A stretch of DNA of 64,000 nt, taken from assembly GCA_949752795.1 (NCBI GenBank), contig OX457061.1, positions 121,354,152 through 121,418,151 on the forward strand, in the 5' to 3' direction. Made by a program: the position numbers and the translations under genes. Source of the DNA: Hyperoodon ampullatus. Taxonomy: Eukaryota; Chordata; Mammalia; Artiodactyla; Ziphiidae. Below the pieces are notes generated by a model that worked only from the letters and a program-made list of their open reading frames with translations, did no database searches and had not been told where the DNA came from. How positions within the stretch are numbered: position 1 is the stretch's first letter; each line of letters opens with the position of its first letter. Shown piece by piece: positions 47,701-60,780 of this stretch.

Positions 47701-50319
47701 TACAGTTCTGCTTCAGAGAAAGAGCCACAAAGAGAAAAGCAAGAATATTGGGTGACTAATAATAGAACATATCACAATAGGACCTATAGCATGTGTAGTT
47801 TGGTTATGAGTATGTAAAATAGAAATTCTGAACGTAATTGAGGTAGACCTAACTTCTTCAACCTTAAGGCTCCATTCTTCCTGTGAGTTCACTTGTCATT
47901 CTAAGGTGCTGTCACTTTTAAACCACACCATTGTTTGAATAAGAGTTCTTCGACTTAAAATTATGGAAATACTGACTTAAGTGTAAACATCTATTGTATG
48001 AAACATCCAAATTTCAGAAATAACAAAAAGTCTTTAAAATGCCCTAGGGATCTCTGGGAATAATTTTGTATAGCTCTGACTTATAGAGCTATGGTAAGGT
48101 TTTACCTCAGCAAAAACAGAGAAATGATTGAAATCAGCCAGGATTTGGGGTGGGCAGACCCCAAATATAATGCAAACAGTAACAAATAAACTTCACTGTA
48201 GCTTCACTGTGAATAAACATGGCAGATACCACCTTAACTAAATAATCCAGCTTCATATCACCAATAATGAGGTATGTCAAATTCGTCTGCCCCTGATGGG
48301 ATATACTTAGAAGAAAATAGTATCCTTTCAGCGATATTCTTGTTACAAATGAACAATACCAATCTAACTGTGAGACAACATCACAAAAACTAAATCGAGG
48401 GACCTTCTATAAAATCACTGGCCAGTGTTTTTCAAAAGCGTCAAGGATATGAAAGACAAAAAAGTCTGAGGGACTGTCACAGATTGGAGCTAGTGAACAG
48501 CTAAATGCAATGTGAGATCTTGCATCAGATCTTAGGCCAAGGAAAAAAAGACATTAGAGGGAAAACTTGTGAAATTTAAAATAGATTTGTAGGTAAGTTG
48601 ATAGTGTCATATCAATGTTAATTTTCTGGTTCCAAACACTATACTATTGTCATATAAGATATTAACATTAGGAGAAGCTGGGTCAGGAGGATACAGGAAC
48701 TCTCTACTATTTGTGTAAGTCAGCAAGTCTAAAATTAGAATGGAGGAAATACCTTATTTCTGTATTTCCCAAAGAAATGCTTTTGTTCCACAACATATTT
48801 GGAGGTTTGTGTAATCACACAGGTGGTTCTTTCTTGCTGCTGTGAAATGAGAAGGGCAAAGTAAAACAAAAGAGCCACAGCTTGGGCCTTCAGTCATCTG
48901 CCATCTCTCTTCTGTGGCATCATCCCTTCCCATCAGCTCCACTCCTTAGGATAAAGATTGGGTTTCATAAGGACCAGAGTATCTTAAGAAGAGGAATGAT
49001 GTATCCACAGAAATTCTCTTCTAGTACTTTATGTCCTTCTGGGAAAGATGATGACATGGCTGTAAGAGCTGTCCTTTGTCTGCTGTGATCATGGCAACTT
49101 TACAACTTGCAAATGACATATTGCTAGTCTGAATTTCTACCTTTTTTTTTTTTCTCTTCTCTTGAAACAGAGAGGAAAAAGCAAACATTTCAAACAAAAG
49201 GATAGATACTTTACCTTCTTAAATTTCTGCATCAGTTGAAGCAGTATCTTGCCCCCTAAAAGCCCAGTGGCTATTAGATTCGAAATGCAATATAGTTCTG
49301 TAATCCTCTTTCTTTTCTGGGGATTCTATTTCTTATTACCTATTAAGGCTAAATTGTTTGCTCTTGACAATTTTTAGTACAACAGTTATTGTGGAATATA
49401 TTATAAAACTTAATTCATTCTGACCAACTCAATATTCGAAGCAAGATTTATTGCTCTTACTCTTCAAATCAGATTTCTCAAAATATTTCATATATATTAA
49501 AAACACTGAACAATACATTCTCTTAGCCCCAAATGACTTAGATATGCCCCTGGTCAATATGAATGCAAATATGACTCAATTTTGGCTTGTCAGCCCTAAC
49601 AAAAAATATTTCTTAAAATTTTAAAATATTTTCTTCATATTTTTCTCTTTTAAAAAGACAATTGCTGAGCTGTATTATGTTTTGTCATACTTGTTTTTTT
49701 TTAATTTTAGTTTTACAAAAACATGTTATGAAATTTCTAGATCATGCCAATTATGATGTGTGTTGAAAAAAGAAAAATTTTATTTATTTGGATCAAAGCT
49801 GAACAAAACTCAGAGATGAGCAAATAATCTCTTACCTCATGCAGTGTTAGATCTCTTCTACCTAGGTTCTGCATCATAAAAAGATATCATTCTTGTAGTT
49901 TTAAAGTAATATTTTATTAAATTCAAAATACAGAATACCCTTGTTATATGGCCCTCCCTAGGTTTTTTTCTACATATCCTTTAATTATGATGTATTTGTG
50001 ATTTTTAGGATATAAATGGGAACAAGAAATCTCTGTTTTAAAAATACTTTATGTGATCCTTCTACTCGTGAGAAAGTTGTCTAAGTCAGAAAAAAGAAAA
50101 GTAGTCAATCTGCTGTTTTTAAGAACAAGTCTGATTAATTTATAAATTTTCTTTAATAATATTTTAAAAATATTTTACTACTATGACTTAAAGCAGTGAT
50201 ATCTCTGTGAGGTATGCATGTTGGAGAGAAATACAGGCCAGCTTTTCCTTTCACCTGTTGTGGTCTTTTCATTATAATGATTTTCCATCCATTGCCCTGA
50301 TACCTTATGGTAGATGATT
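47701..50319. other. Unique AT-rich intron
   Basis: No gene or confident repeat. The frames at 48754-49088 overlap on opposite strands and have no recognised domain. Confidence 0.45.
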
Positions 50320-50835
50320 TGCAAAGATCACTGCCATAACTTTCCATACCTCTTTGCATACTTCTTTGAAATGTGAATTTCCTGCTCCTTTCATCAAAAG
50401 GGAGAATGAATCTTATTTTTCTTCTCTTTGAACCTGGATTGGTTTTGTCACTTGCTTTAATCAAAAAGAATGTGGCAAAAGTGACACTGCAGTTTGCTGA
50501 CCCTGAACCTCAAGAGGCATTGCAGCTTCCTTCTCCCTCCTAGAACCTGGAGACCACTGAGTAAAGACTTTTCTAGCCCAATAAACAATAAGAAACCATG
50601 TGATGCAGAACCAAGGTGCTTAAGTCAACAGTCAGCAACTGTTAGACATGTGATTGAGGCATCTTAGACCAACCAGCCCCAGTTGCAGCCAAATGACTAT
50701 AGAATTGCAAGAGAAGAATCCCCAGAGGATCTTAGTCCATTTTTCAGATCCCCAGAATTGTGAACAAATAAAATGATTTTATGTCACTAAGATTCAGGTG
50801 GTCTTCTACACAGCAAAAAGAATTGATTCAATATT
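50320..50835 (+). mobile_element. MLT1-type (ERVL-MaLR) LTR relic
   Basis: 'gatcactgccataactttcc', 'aagaatgtggcaaaagtgacactgcag', 'gacatgtgattgaggcatcttagaccaaccagcccc' and 'ccagaattgtgaacaaataaaatgattttatgtcactaag' follow the recalled MLT1 LTR consensus, including its AATAAA signal. Solo and strongly mutated. Confidence 0.65.
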
Positions 50836-52099
50836 TGAACTCTAAATACAGTTATTTGCACTGCTTTTACATTTAGAATAGAGGCTAGATGTGCCTATAA
50901 GTTACAATGGATCTTACAGGTATTTGGGCATCTGGCTTTGTAAGAGTCATTATAATGTAATGGGCTTGCTACTATGCTTCAGGTTAGGGTAACCATAGAA
51001 ACTATGCTCCAAATAGGCAAAATTTGAGAATAAAAAGAGGAACTAAAATAATGAAATTTTACTTCTGAAACAAAATGCCTAATGGCCAATCTTGGCCAAT
51101 CTCCAAATCAACAAACAGCTAGTCGAGAGTTATCTGGATTGCTCAGAAGGAAAACATCATTCTAAATATAATTTAATTTCATCTTGAACACTTAATATTT
51201 AGCTCACTAAAACTTTTCCAAAGTGGAACATTTTTCTTTTAATATTCAACCTCTACCATTTCATAGTAAATAATATACAGTATAAGCCCTCATGAATCAA
51301 AAGATTTCCAAAGGTCATAAGGATTTTTTTCAGAAAAACCACTGAAAATTTAAATATCAATTAAAATATAAAAGTGTTATATTTTAAGCCTCAGTGTTAA
51401 AAATTTAAAAATATTGAAGACATTTATTAGAATAATTTGTTTACATGACCAATTTTTCTACTGAGGGCAAATGTAAAAGCACACAAAATAAAAATCCTTT
51501 GCCAATAATATGCATTCCTTTGTTTTTATTTATTAAACTATGTCTTTTCCCAAATCCCAGCTGTGTTAAAAGTTCATTAAAATTATGAAGGGAAGTGTGA
51601 ACATTGCTGCAAAATAATAGATTAAACTTAAAAATTATGTTAGTGTATAACTAAAAAATCTGTATTTAAACTGGGAATACCTTAAGGTAAAGAAAGGATT
51701 TGCATAATTTATTTACTTTAGTGATGTTTGATGTTATATAGGTTCAGAATAAATCTTCCTTTGTTGGTCTGTTCTGTAACATTAATCCCAAATTACAGAT
51801 GGTAGTAAATTAAGACCTGATTGGCGGGAAGCTATGCTCTGTTAGTGTCAGACTCTGCTATCATACTCAATATTAATGATATGATATCAGTGTCACTGAA
51901 AAATACTTGTAATGCAAGGTGAGGCTGTTAGTCATTTACAAGATTAAATATATTCCTGAAAATTTATACACAAGGCAGATTTTAATCAGTATTTTTTTCA
52001 GTTACAAATTTTATTTAAGGTATCTAGTTTCAAGCCTGAAAGTAATCATTCAATTAATAATACTTATTGTTTTCATCTTTTATGTTGTTGTGGATTTTG

Positions 52100-52149
<50 letters not shown>

Positions 52150-52300
52150 ATATGGCATATATGGCATATATATGGCATTCTCTTCTAAAAACACATCTTT
52201 AAAATTATATCACCTTGCATGTATAATTATCTCAATGAGACTCTTCAAGTTTCTGTAAATTAAACAGATGATGTCTATGTATTTTTAAATACACTTTAAA
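50836..52300. other. Unique AT-rich intron
   Basis: No exon or mobile element recognised apart from the microsatellite near its end. Some poly-A and poly-T runs. Confidence 0.45.
52103..52182. repeat. (AT)n microsatellite followed by 9-bp tandem repeat
   Basis: About 21 AT units (52103-52144), then GGCATATAT repeated twice and a longer GGCATATATAT copy, ending GGCATTC. The tandem unit looks derived from the AT tract after a GGC insertion. The frames that read IYIYIY...WHIWHI are artefacts of this. Confidence 0.93.
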
Positions 52301-52309
52301 AACACCCAT

Positions 52310-52620
52310 ATAATAAACCTTGGGAATATTATGCTAAGTGAAAGAAGCCAGATACAAAAGGCCATATATTGTATAATTCCATTAATATGAAATATTCAGA
52401 GTAGGCCTATCTGTAGAGATAGAAAACAGATTGGCAGTCACCAGGGGCTGGAGGGAAGGGGGAATGAGACGTGACCACTTAATGGACACAGAGTTTCCTT
52501 TTAAGTGATGAAAATTATCTGGACCTAGAAAGTGGGATGGTTGCACTATATTGTGAATGTACTAAAAGTCACTGATGGTAAATGTTATATGTATTTGACC
52601 ACAATTTAAATTAAAGAAAA
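52310..52620 (+). mobile_element. Ancient L1M-type 3' end
   Basis: 'attatgctaagtgaaagaagccagatacaaaagg', 'ggcagtcaccaggggctggaggga', 'gatggttgcactatattgtgaatgtac' and 'tgaccacaatttaaatt' are the L1MA-type 3'UTR in order. Confidence 0.75.
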
Positions 52621-53787
52621 AGACACAAAATATAACACAGTTCACATCTGACATTCAAGGAAACACTAGTTGGAAAATCTTCAAAAAATTATTATTATGT
52701 GGTGCTATTATCCATCTTTTAAACTGTGAAGTGTCTCTCAGCTATCCTCAGAAAAGTTTTCTTCCTAATAGTGGGTCCTTAGAATTTCTTGATTTGAGGA
52801 GCTCTTATAGTGTTGATTGACCATAGGATGTTCTGAAGACCAAATAATAGTTCATTTTCCAAGAGACTTTGCGCTTTTTGTGATCCAAATCATACATTCC
52901 AGTAGTGGAACAATTACTTACTGGAAGTCCAAAAAAATAAATAATAAGCAGATCACTGCCCACATGTCATTCAATATACAAATTGAAAATTAATAAGTGC
53001 TATGTGTAAAGGATTAGGTTCATTTTAACGTGTCAGTTATGTGATTAGCATTAAGTAGAAATAAACAAGTGAACACATTCTACATTGGGTATACATTTTG
53101 ATACAAACTTGGGGTCATGAATGGAAGTGGTAGTGACAGAATCTCCACGTCTATGCTGCTTCAACCACAAGAAACATATAAACTTCCTCTTCCTACTTGG
53201 TATAATATAAAACGGAGTGAACAGACATTATGAAATGATTTGGGCAGAAAGATGAGGCAGGAAATGGTGCCATTTTTTCCCCCCTACCTATAGGTTTGTT
53301 GGCAAAACTTGCAGTGAAGGAGAGAAAGCATTCCACCTGACTGTTTAGCCCAGTTTGTGGGACGCCTGAGCCCTGGGCAAACAATTTGCAGACACAGGGC
53401 AATCGAGTAGGAAGGCAAGTGAGCACCGGAGGCAGAAGGGCATCGCTGGACGGATGGAGCCTGTGGAGCTAGGAGCACGTTAAGGCAGAGGATCATTGTT
53501 ACCTTACAAACGAAGAGCAACATAAATTACTGGTTTTCATTGAAAGGAAGCAGCTACTGGAAGTAGTGGCTTTGTGTCGTCTTTATCTCTAAAGCCCGGC
53601 ACGCCCAAACTGGATGAACTATATTAGTTGGAATAAACCTCCATCAACTTCGGAAGAATGGTCCCATGGACTAAGCTTCCCTCACCAGAATTTCTACCTT
53701 TGGAGTGTAAGCACAGGCAGTGTTCTAAATGAATGTAGCCTTTTATTGTTTTTGCCAGTGGTTTAATTTTCAATCTCGCTATCGTCG
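52621..53787. other. Unique intron
   Basis: No supported gene. The overlapping minus-strand frames at 53193-53523 lie in slightly GC-richer DNA but show no conserved domain. Confidence 0.45.
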
Positions 53788-54095
53788 GCATGTTTGTGTG
53801 CCCCACAGATTCATACGTTGAAACCCCAAGGTGATGGTAGTAGTAGGTAGGAACTTTGGGTGGAACACTTGTGAGTGGGATCAGTGCCCTTATAAAGAGA
53901 TCCCCCAGAGCCCCTAGCCCTTTCCGCCATGTGGGGGCACAGTGAGAAGTCTGCAACCAGAAAGAGGGCCTTCACCCTGTTGCTGGCACCCTAAGCTCAG
54001 ACTTCCAGCCTCCAGAACTATGAGAAATAAATTTTTGTTGTTTATAAGACACCCGGTCTATGGTATTTTGTTATAGTAGCCTGAACAAACTAAGA
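53788..54095 (+). mobile_element. Solo LTR relic, probably ERVL-MaLR type
   Basis: 'gattcatacgttgaaaccccaaggtgatgg', 'gggatcagtgcccttataaagag', 'cttccagcctccagaactatgagaaataaatttttgttg' and 'tatggtattttgttatagtagcctgaacaaactaagac' match a common mammalian LTR consensus with an AATAAA signal. Family name not certain. Confidence 0.6.
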
Positions 54096-54226
54096 CAAAT
54101 CTTACATCTAAACAGAGGTTACTGAATGAATAACATAGAGTGTTAGTTCACTCACTCAACACACATGTTCTGATCAATCGTGATAAATCATATGAATTTA
54201 TATAACTATTTCCTTTAAATACCATT

Positions 54227-54519
54227 TTTTTTTTGGCTCAGTTGGGTCTTAATTGCTGCGTGAGGGCTTTCTCTAGTTGCCGTGAGTGGGGGCTGCTCTT
54301 CGTTGCGGTGCACGGGCTTCTCATTGCGGTGGCTTCTCTTGTTGTGGAGCACAGGATCTAGGCACACGGGCTTCAGTAGTTGTGGCACGTGGGCTCAGTA
54401 GTTGTGGCGCACGGGCTTAGTTGCTCCGCGGCATGTGGGATCTTCCCGGACCAGGGCTCAAACCCGTGTCCCCTGATTGGCAGGATGATTCTTAACCACT
54501 GCGCCACCAGGGACATCCC
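54227..54519 (-). mobile_element. CHR-type SINE, long form
   Basis: The + strand shows poly-T and 'ggctcagttgggtcttaattgctgcgtgagggctttctc...gtagttgtggcgcacgggcttagttgctccgcggcatgtgg...gcgccaccaggga'. Longer than the other SINEs, with an internal repeat of 'cacgggcttcagtagttgtggc'-type units. Perfect duplication AAATACCATT at 54217-54226 and 54520-54529. Confidence 0.92.
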
Positions 54520-54529
54520 AAATACCATT

Positions 54530-55329
54530 CTTATAAGAAAAAAGCTCTCAACTTCTGAAAAACAGGGATTGATTTTATGTTTCATTTTCCATTTATCTTT
54601 GAAAGTCGACTCAGTTCTTGGGAATTCTTAACTTTATGTTTCCAGCTTTGGTACATAATTAAGTTTCCTCAAAAATTATAATTTTAAAATAATTCTGCCC
54701 TTTTCTAGAGAATAATTAAACACACAGATAATGAAGATGTCAAGGGGAGATTTGAAATAATCTTTCTGAACCTCTAAATTGTTCTTATAAAACTGCTTTC
54801 TTCCCTGTTGGTGTAGTGAGAATGGAAAATGGGCTTTCCCAATGGGCTGTTATTTCAGAATCAGTGGACCCAGACGACCACCGTCCTTGTGGTGGAGTTT
54901 GTAGAGCAGATGGTAGGAGCAACAAGGGCTGACATTACGAATAATAACTCCGCCATTGACTATTGTGTTCTGCACTTTGTGAAGCACAGCAACCTATGTT
55001 GTACAGTACTTCGGAGTGAGAAAATCTTATAACATTAAACCAGCGCAACATTTTTTAGGAAGTTTGCACTTTATCCTTGTTTCTTTGAGCAAGGAAAGTT
55101 ATTTTCTGATCGTTTTGAAATTAGTCAGGATCTCTGAGTAGTACTCCTACAAACAGGAAGCATTCTGAGTTATTTTTTCCCATTTGTCTGTAAATCCAGT
55201 GATTTTTGCCTTAAATGTTCTACCCTCTTGAATGACTAGCAAAACAAAAAACAAAAGACAAAACTATTGTTCTAGAAACTTTTTCAAAAAATGAGAATGA
55301 GAATGTATGCAAATCAATTTTAAGAGGTA
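54530..55329. other. Unique intron
   Basis: No repeat or exon recognised. The frame at 54829-55032 has no known motif. Confidence 0.45.
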
Positions 55330-55470
55330 TATGTATCTATTTCCTATTGCTGCTGTAACAAATTACCACACACTTAGTGGCTTAAAACCACAAAAGATGT
55401 ATTTTCTTACAATTCTGGAGGTCAGAACTGCAAAATGGGTTTTACTGGGCTAAAATCAAGGCGTCTGCAA
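55330..55470 (-). mobile_element. Fragment of the same LTR family as 53788-54095, opposite strand
   Basis: 'ctattgctgctgtaacaaattaccacacacttagtggcttaaaaccac' and 'acaattctggaggtcag' are the complement of the 3' portion of that LTR type ('ctccagaactgtgag...ggtattttgttatggcagc'). Confidence 0.55.
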
Positions 55471-55848
55471 GGCATAACAAGATGCTAATAAAAACGTGTT
55501 ATAAATCATAAAATATATTGCACAAAGTATATAAATGGCAAAACACTACAGTGTGTAGGGTATTTCCCATGAATGAATAGGGTGGTTCCAATGAGCATTT
55601 CCAGTGATTAATTTCATATTCAGACATAATATTTTGGTATGTAATTACATAAATAATATATGTAAATGACAAGGTATAATTTAATAACACAAACGCTGTT
55701 GAAATCACCACCTAATTTCAAAACTAAAATATTACCAATATTAAACATACCTGTATAATCCATCAAATCCCATTCTCCTAATATCTCCCTAGGTAACCAC
55801 TGTCAACTATTTTGTGTTTATAATTCCTTTGCCCTCAAAATTTTATTT

Positions 55849-55907
55849 GAGAGAGGGAAAGAGAAATAGATAGACAGATAAATGAGAAAGAGAGAGAGAG
55901 AGAGGGA
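55849..55907. repeat. GA-rich / (GATA)-(GA)n tract
   Basis: gagagaggga, tagatagacagata, then a run of AG units to 55904. Purine-rich simple repeat. Confidence 0.85.
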
Positions 55908-57778
55908 TCGCTTAGTTTTGAATTTTATGAAAATGGTGCTATAACATATTTTTGACACTTTTTTTTTTACTAAATTGAACATTTCTAAGATTTATCCTCA
56001 TTGCAAATATAGTGTTAATTCATTTTCACAGCTATATGGTACCTGATTTTGTTGACATAATGTATTATACATTTTCCCGCCAATGAATGTTTGGATTGGT
56101 TCCAGTTTTTGTTTTGTTTTGCTTTTGTTTTTCACTATCACTAATAGTGCTGCTATAAATATTTTGTATATGTCACCTGGTGCACATGTGGAAGGGTTTC
56201 TTTAAGATTTTTACTTAGAACTAAAATTTTTGTATCTTGAGTATTCACATATCAAATTTATAATACAATGTCAATTTTTCCCACTTTTTCTATTTTCAGC
56301 TGCAGTATATAAGCTATCATTTTGCTCCATATCCTTGCCAAATTGCGTATCATCAAACTTCTTATTTTTAATAACCCAATGGGTATAAAATACTACCTCA
56401 ATATCTTAATTAGCACATCTTTGTTTACCAGTGAGTTTGAACATTTTTTCACATATTTGTTGGACATTTGTGGTCTCTGCCCAGTGAAACACGTCTTCTT
56501 CTTTTGACTATATTCTACTCAGTTTTTTGTCTTTTTCTCATCCATTGGTATGAGATTTTTTATAGCCTGGCAATAGCCAATTGTCAGTTATACCTGTGTG
56601 GCAAATATCTTTTTCCACTGTGGTTTGTTTTTCCATTTTCCTTAAGTGGCCTGTTGATGAATAGAATTTCTTAATTTTGACATCATAGAATTTATTAAAG
56701 AATCTACCCTACCTCAAGGCCATAGAATACTCTGCTATATCTTCTATTTTTAAAAATTTTACTATTATACTTGAACTTTTACCCAAACTTGCTTTCTTGA
56801 GTGGTGTCACATTGGGATAGAATGTAAACTTTTTGTCATATACAGAAACATTTATTAAGCACCCAACGCTAATCTGCAAACTACTTCCTTTATATATCAA
56901 ATAAGGGTTGTTTTCAGACTCTTCATTTTGTCCCATTGGTCAGTTTATCTTTGCACCAATATCATAATGTCTTACAGCATTTTAGTCATTTTAAGTATCT
57001 ATTACAGGAAGTCACTCTACTTTTGTTCTCCTTTTATAAGCATGCCTTGGCTATTCCTGAAGCTTATAATTTGTGTGATTAATATAAATATATATTAAAG
57101 ATTTGCTTGTCAATTTCCTCAAAAAATTTGTTGGACTTTGACAAAAATTGCACTAAATCTAACAACTAATTTGGAAACAATTGCTCCCTTTATAATATTT
57201 TTTGTATAATCATGGCATCTCTCTCCACTTAAGTACTTATGCTGTCAAGAAATTATAAAATGTTCTGCATAAAAGCCTTTAACATAGTTTGGATGTATTT
57301 CTACATATGATTTTAGTCTTAGTATATGATATTGTCTTTCCAATTTTTCAGTTCATTTAAACCCCATAAATTATGCATTCATAGCAACATTTTTATATAG
57401 AGGAAGACTAGTTGAATTTATATCCACTTTAATCAGTTTCTCATCATTTCTGTTTGCATTTCGGAACAGGATTCTGTGGCTTTTTTTTTTTTTTCTGTCT
57501 TTCTGAAGTAAATTGATTAGAAGTCCACTTTATAAATGTTCAAGATTAAGCTGTGTATTTTTCATTAATAACTTTCTTTCATCTTCAGTTTTGAAAGATT
57601 ATATTACTGAGTACACTATTCAAAGTTCACTGTAATTTTCTCTTAGTATTTTGAGTAAATTGACCCATTATATTGTGAATTTCATTATTGATGTTGAGAA
57701 GTCTGCTGCCAGTCTAAGTATTTTCCAGTATAGGTGATAAGTACTTACTGTACACATGCCATGCAATTAATCTAGCTA

Positions 57779-57813
57779 AAGTCTATAATTAAATGATTTT
57801 TAATTATAGACTT
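57779..57813. repeat. 15-bp inverted repeat, 5-bp loop
   Basis: AAGTCTATAATTAAA and its exact reverse complement flank TGATT. AT-rich hairpin at the edge of the nested L1 insertion. Confidence 0.85.
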
Positions 57814-57814
57814 A

Positions 57815-58115
57815 ACTGCGTAACCAGTTGCGCAACCATCATTGCAAATATTTTTGGACATTTATCACTACCTAACATCCATGTCACTCCCTGTTTCCCC
57901 TCAACTAGGAATCTACTTTCTGTCTCCATAGGTTTGTCTGATGTGGACATTTTCTATAAATGGAATCATATAATACATGGTCTTTTGTAACTGGCCTCTT
58001 TAGCATAATATTTCATTCATGTTGTAGCATGTGTCAGTACTCCATTCCTTTTTGATGAATGAATAAATGAAATGTGATATTCCACACAATGAAATATTAT
58101 TTGGCAATAGAAAGG
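57815..58115 (-). mobile_element. Old L1M 3' end, possibly 5'-inverted
   Basis: 'aggaatctactttctgtctccataggtttgtc', 'aaatggaatcatataatacatgg' and 'catgttgtagcatgtgtcagtactcc' are complement of an L1M 3'UTR. From about 58055 the strand seems to flip to sense ('aatgaataaatgaaatgtgatattcc...caatgaaatattatttggcaatagaaagg'). Confidence 0.5.
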
Positions 58116-59084
58116 TAATTTTTTTAAAAGGTATTTTCTTTTCCTTTGCTCTTCTGCAGTTTTCATATAATGTGTTCATATAAACTTATTTTTACATACC
58201 TTTATTGATATATTTTGAGTTCTCTGAATGAGCATTAGTTTCTTATGTTTGTTCTGAAAATCCTTGTCATTTTCTCTGACTATTGGCTTTCTCTACTCTA
58301 ATTCATCCTTCTGGGATCCTAATTAGATGCAGATTGCTTTATGTTTTTCCATTTTATCCTTAAAGACTCAACTTAAAAAATTTTTTTCTTTCTCCATTTC
58401 TCCCACTATTTTAATCTGGGATATTTCTTTAGCTGTACATTCTGTTCAATTCTCATTTCAACTGATTCTTATATGCTTTTACATATTCATTAAACTTTTA
58501 ATTTCAACAATTATATTTTCATTTCATTTATTATTCAATTTGATTATTTAAAAAATATCTCTGGTATTATAGCTTCCTATTATCAAGTTTATCTTTTATT
58601 TCTTTAAATACATTTTACATGTTTATTTCCTATTCTTGATCTGGTATTTCCATTGCAGTCCATGTCTGCTCATGCCTGGTTTCTTTTGTCTTTAGTTAAA
58701 ATATTGTCATTGTTATGAGCTCATATTTGTTTGAACCTAATCTATGATAATGTTGAGGGTCTAATTAATTAATCCTCAGTCACAAGTTCTGTTTTTCTAC
58801 CTTGTGGTGGCCCAAGGCTCCGTCTCCCAGTTCAGGCATTTGTGTTTGTTTCTCATTCCTTTGGCTTTAGCTCACTCTTATTTTTGTTACTCTTTTTGTC
58901 TTTGAAGAATCCTCTTCTTGTCTTGTAAGACAGCAATACTTTTAAGAAGTATATATATTTTGTACCTTCATCCAGAAAATAATTTGCAGTCTTAGTGCCC
59001 TATATATATATATCTTTAAGACTTATTTTTTCACACTCTTTATTTTATTTTTTAGAAAAATAAGACTCTAACACCAGGTGAAAA

Positions 59085-59270
59085 TCAGCAAAGCTCTTAT
59101 TTTCATAGTGTCTTCCTTCCACATTCCCTGCTTTTATTCATGATGTGTTCCATCTCCTTTTCTTACCTAGACTCCAGATGATAGACACAATGCATAATTC
59201 AACTTTATAACCCTTAGAATATTACCTGCTCCACAGAAGGTGCTCAATAAATATCCAATGAAGTAAATAA
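59085..59270 (+). mobile_element. L2-like 3' end relic
   Basis: 'attacctgctccacagaaggtgctcaataaatatccaatgaag' is the typical L2 3' terminus with AATAAA. Confidence 0.5.
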
Positions 59271-59424
59271 TAAATTACAATAATTAAGGTTCAGCCAAAT
59301 TCCTATATTAGTCATACAAAAATATAGTGGTTACTGGATTTTCTGTCCAGTATTTTACAGGACACGTTTTATTATGGCCCCAATGTTTGCCCAGCTAAAT
59401 TTTATTTCATTTTGAAAACGAAGC

Positions 59425-59690
59425 CCAATTAGATTTTCCACAGGAAGTCTTCCCCAACCTCTCCACCTTGGTCCCTATTAGCTAGCCCTTCTTTGTGTTT
59501 CCCTAGCTTGCTGTACATGCCTCCAACATAGCAATTATAATGTGAACAAAATTATCTGTTTACAGGCTATCTTCTACAATATAGTGAGCAATTGGAGAGC
59601 AGAGATTATCATTCACTATTGAATTATCAACACTAAACTAAATTCCAGGTTGGCAATATATGATAAAATAAGCATTTGCTGCATAATGCT
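59425..59690 (+). mobile_element. L2 3' region relic
   Basis: 'ccacaggaagtcttccccaacctctccacc', followed by 'ctagcttgctgtacatgcc' and 'gagcagagattatcattc', follows the L2 3'UTR layout (AGGAAGCCTTCCCTGACC-type motif). Confidence 0.55.
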
Positions 59691-60780
59691 AAATAACTTT
59701 GAGAATAATATTGATCTTTTAATATTTTTAATTTGAATAAATTCTGTTGAGTTTTTAGCTAAAATAAATATAATCTATCTCAACTTTTCAATATACACGT
59801 GCTCCAATATATGTATATACCATTAGGTATTCACATCTTACTTTTTACAGACAGTAAATGAATAATGATATACTGGGGCAAAATTTATATCAAGTTAAAA
59901 ATCACATGACTCTCAAATAAATTTCCAATAATTTAATAAGGTTAAGTACCACTTCCTAACAATAGCTTCAACAGTATCATCAACAACTTTAAAAATAGGG
60001 GTAGAAACTGAATTCTTTAACCTGGGAAAGAGCATCTTTTTCAAAAGATTAATTAGTATACTGAATGTTGAATTCGTAAAACCATTCTCATTAGATCAAA
60101 TTATAAATAAGAAAGGCAGTGATAATTGCCACTACAAACCCCATTTTAGATGAAAATTTTTACAATCAACTGGAAAGCATTCAAGTGGTCCAGAAAAAAT
60201 ACTGTACTTGGTGGTTATTGTTGTGCTATTTTGTGATGATTATTTTTACAGTGCCATTTTCAAAGAGTCTTGTTTTAGACATATTACCTTCTGATTATAT
60301 GCCTGGCACATTCTTTTTTAGAAATACTTTATACTCCTAATTCTTGCTCAGATTTATTGAGACATAAAGCAAAAAAATATATTTGGTTATTGAAAATAAA
60401 CGAACACATTTCAGTTTTTCACAAATTGCGTAATTCCATATGCACTAGACCCTATTCAATCATATGAAAAAGTATTTGTGTAAGAAAAGTGCATCCTATA
60501 GCCACTGGAATGATGATTAAGAGGATTACCAGGAAGTGCATAAAATACATTAAGTGAAATGAAAGATTCAAAAGAGCAGGTATGATAAATTTCAACTGTG
60601 TGAAAATGTGTAGGAAGAAAAGAAAACAAAGGTATTAAGATATCAACGGTGGCAGCATTGTAGATATATATTTTCTTTGATCTGTAACAATACAATGTAA
60701 AAACACTTGCCCACAACAACAAAACAATAATTTGGCAGCAGGTTTTAAAGAGGCAGAGGGGGCAGGAGTGCTGCGCGCAG

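Larger units (their letters stand above)
55790..58950 (-). mobile_element. Ancient L1M block, antisense, with nested insertion
   Basis: ORF2-complement phrases: 'gaatgtttggattggttccag' and 'actaatagtgctgctataaatattttg' (about 56085-56165), 'gtttgaacattttttcacatatttgttggacatttgtgg' (56435), 'tgtcagttatacctgtgtggcaaatatctttttccactgtgg' (56580), 'ttagaagtccacttt'. 58140-58900 fits an L1 5' portion ('tattcttgatctggtatttccattgcag'). About 57815-58115 is a separate, younger L1M 3' end. All highly decayed. Confidence 0.6.

Noticed and set aside
52141..52177. CRISPR-like short repeats
   Set aside because: Units are 9-11 bp with no unique spacers, within a eukaryotic AT microsatellite.
53193..53523. 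Overlapping minus-strand frames in GC-richer DNA as a small gene
   Set aside because: No conserved motif, no paired splice sites, and no resemblance to any family I know.
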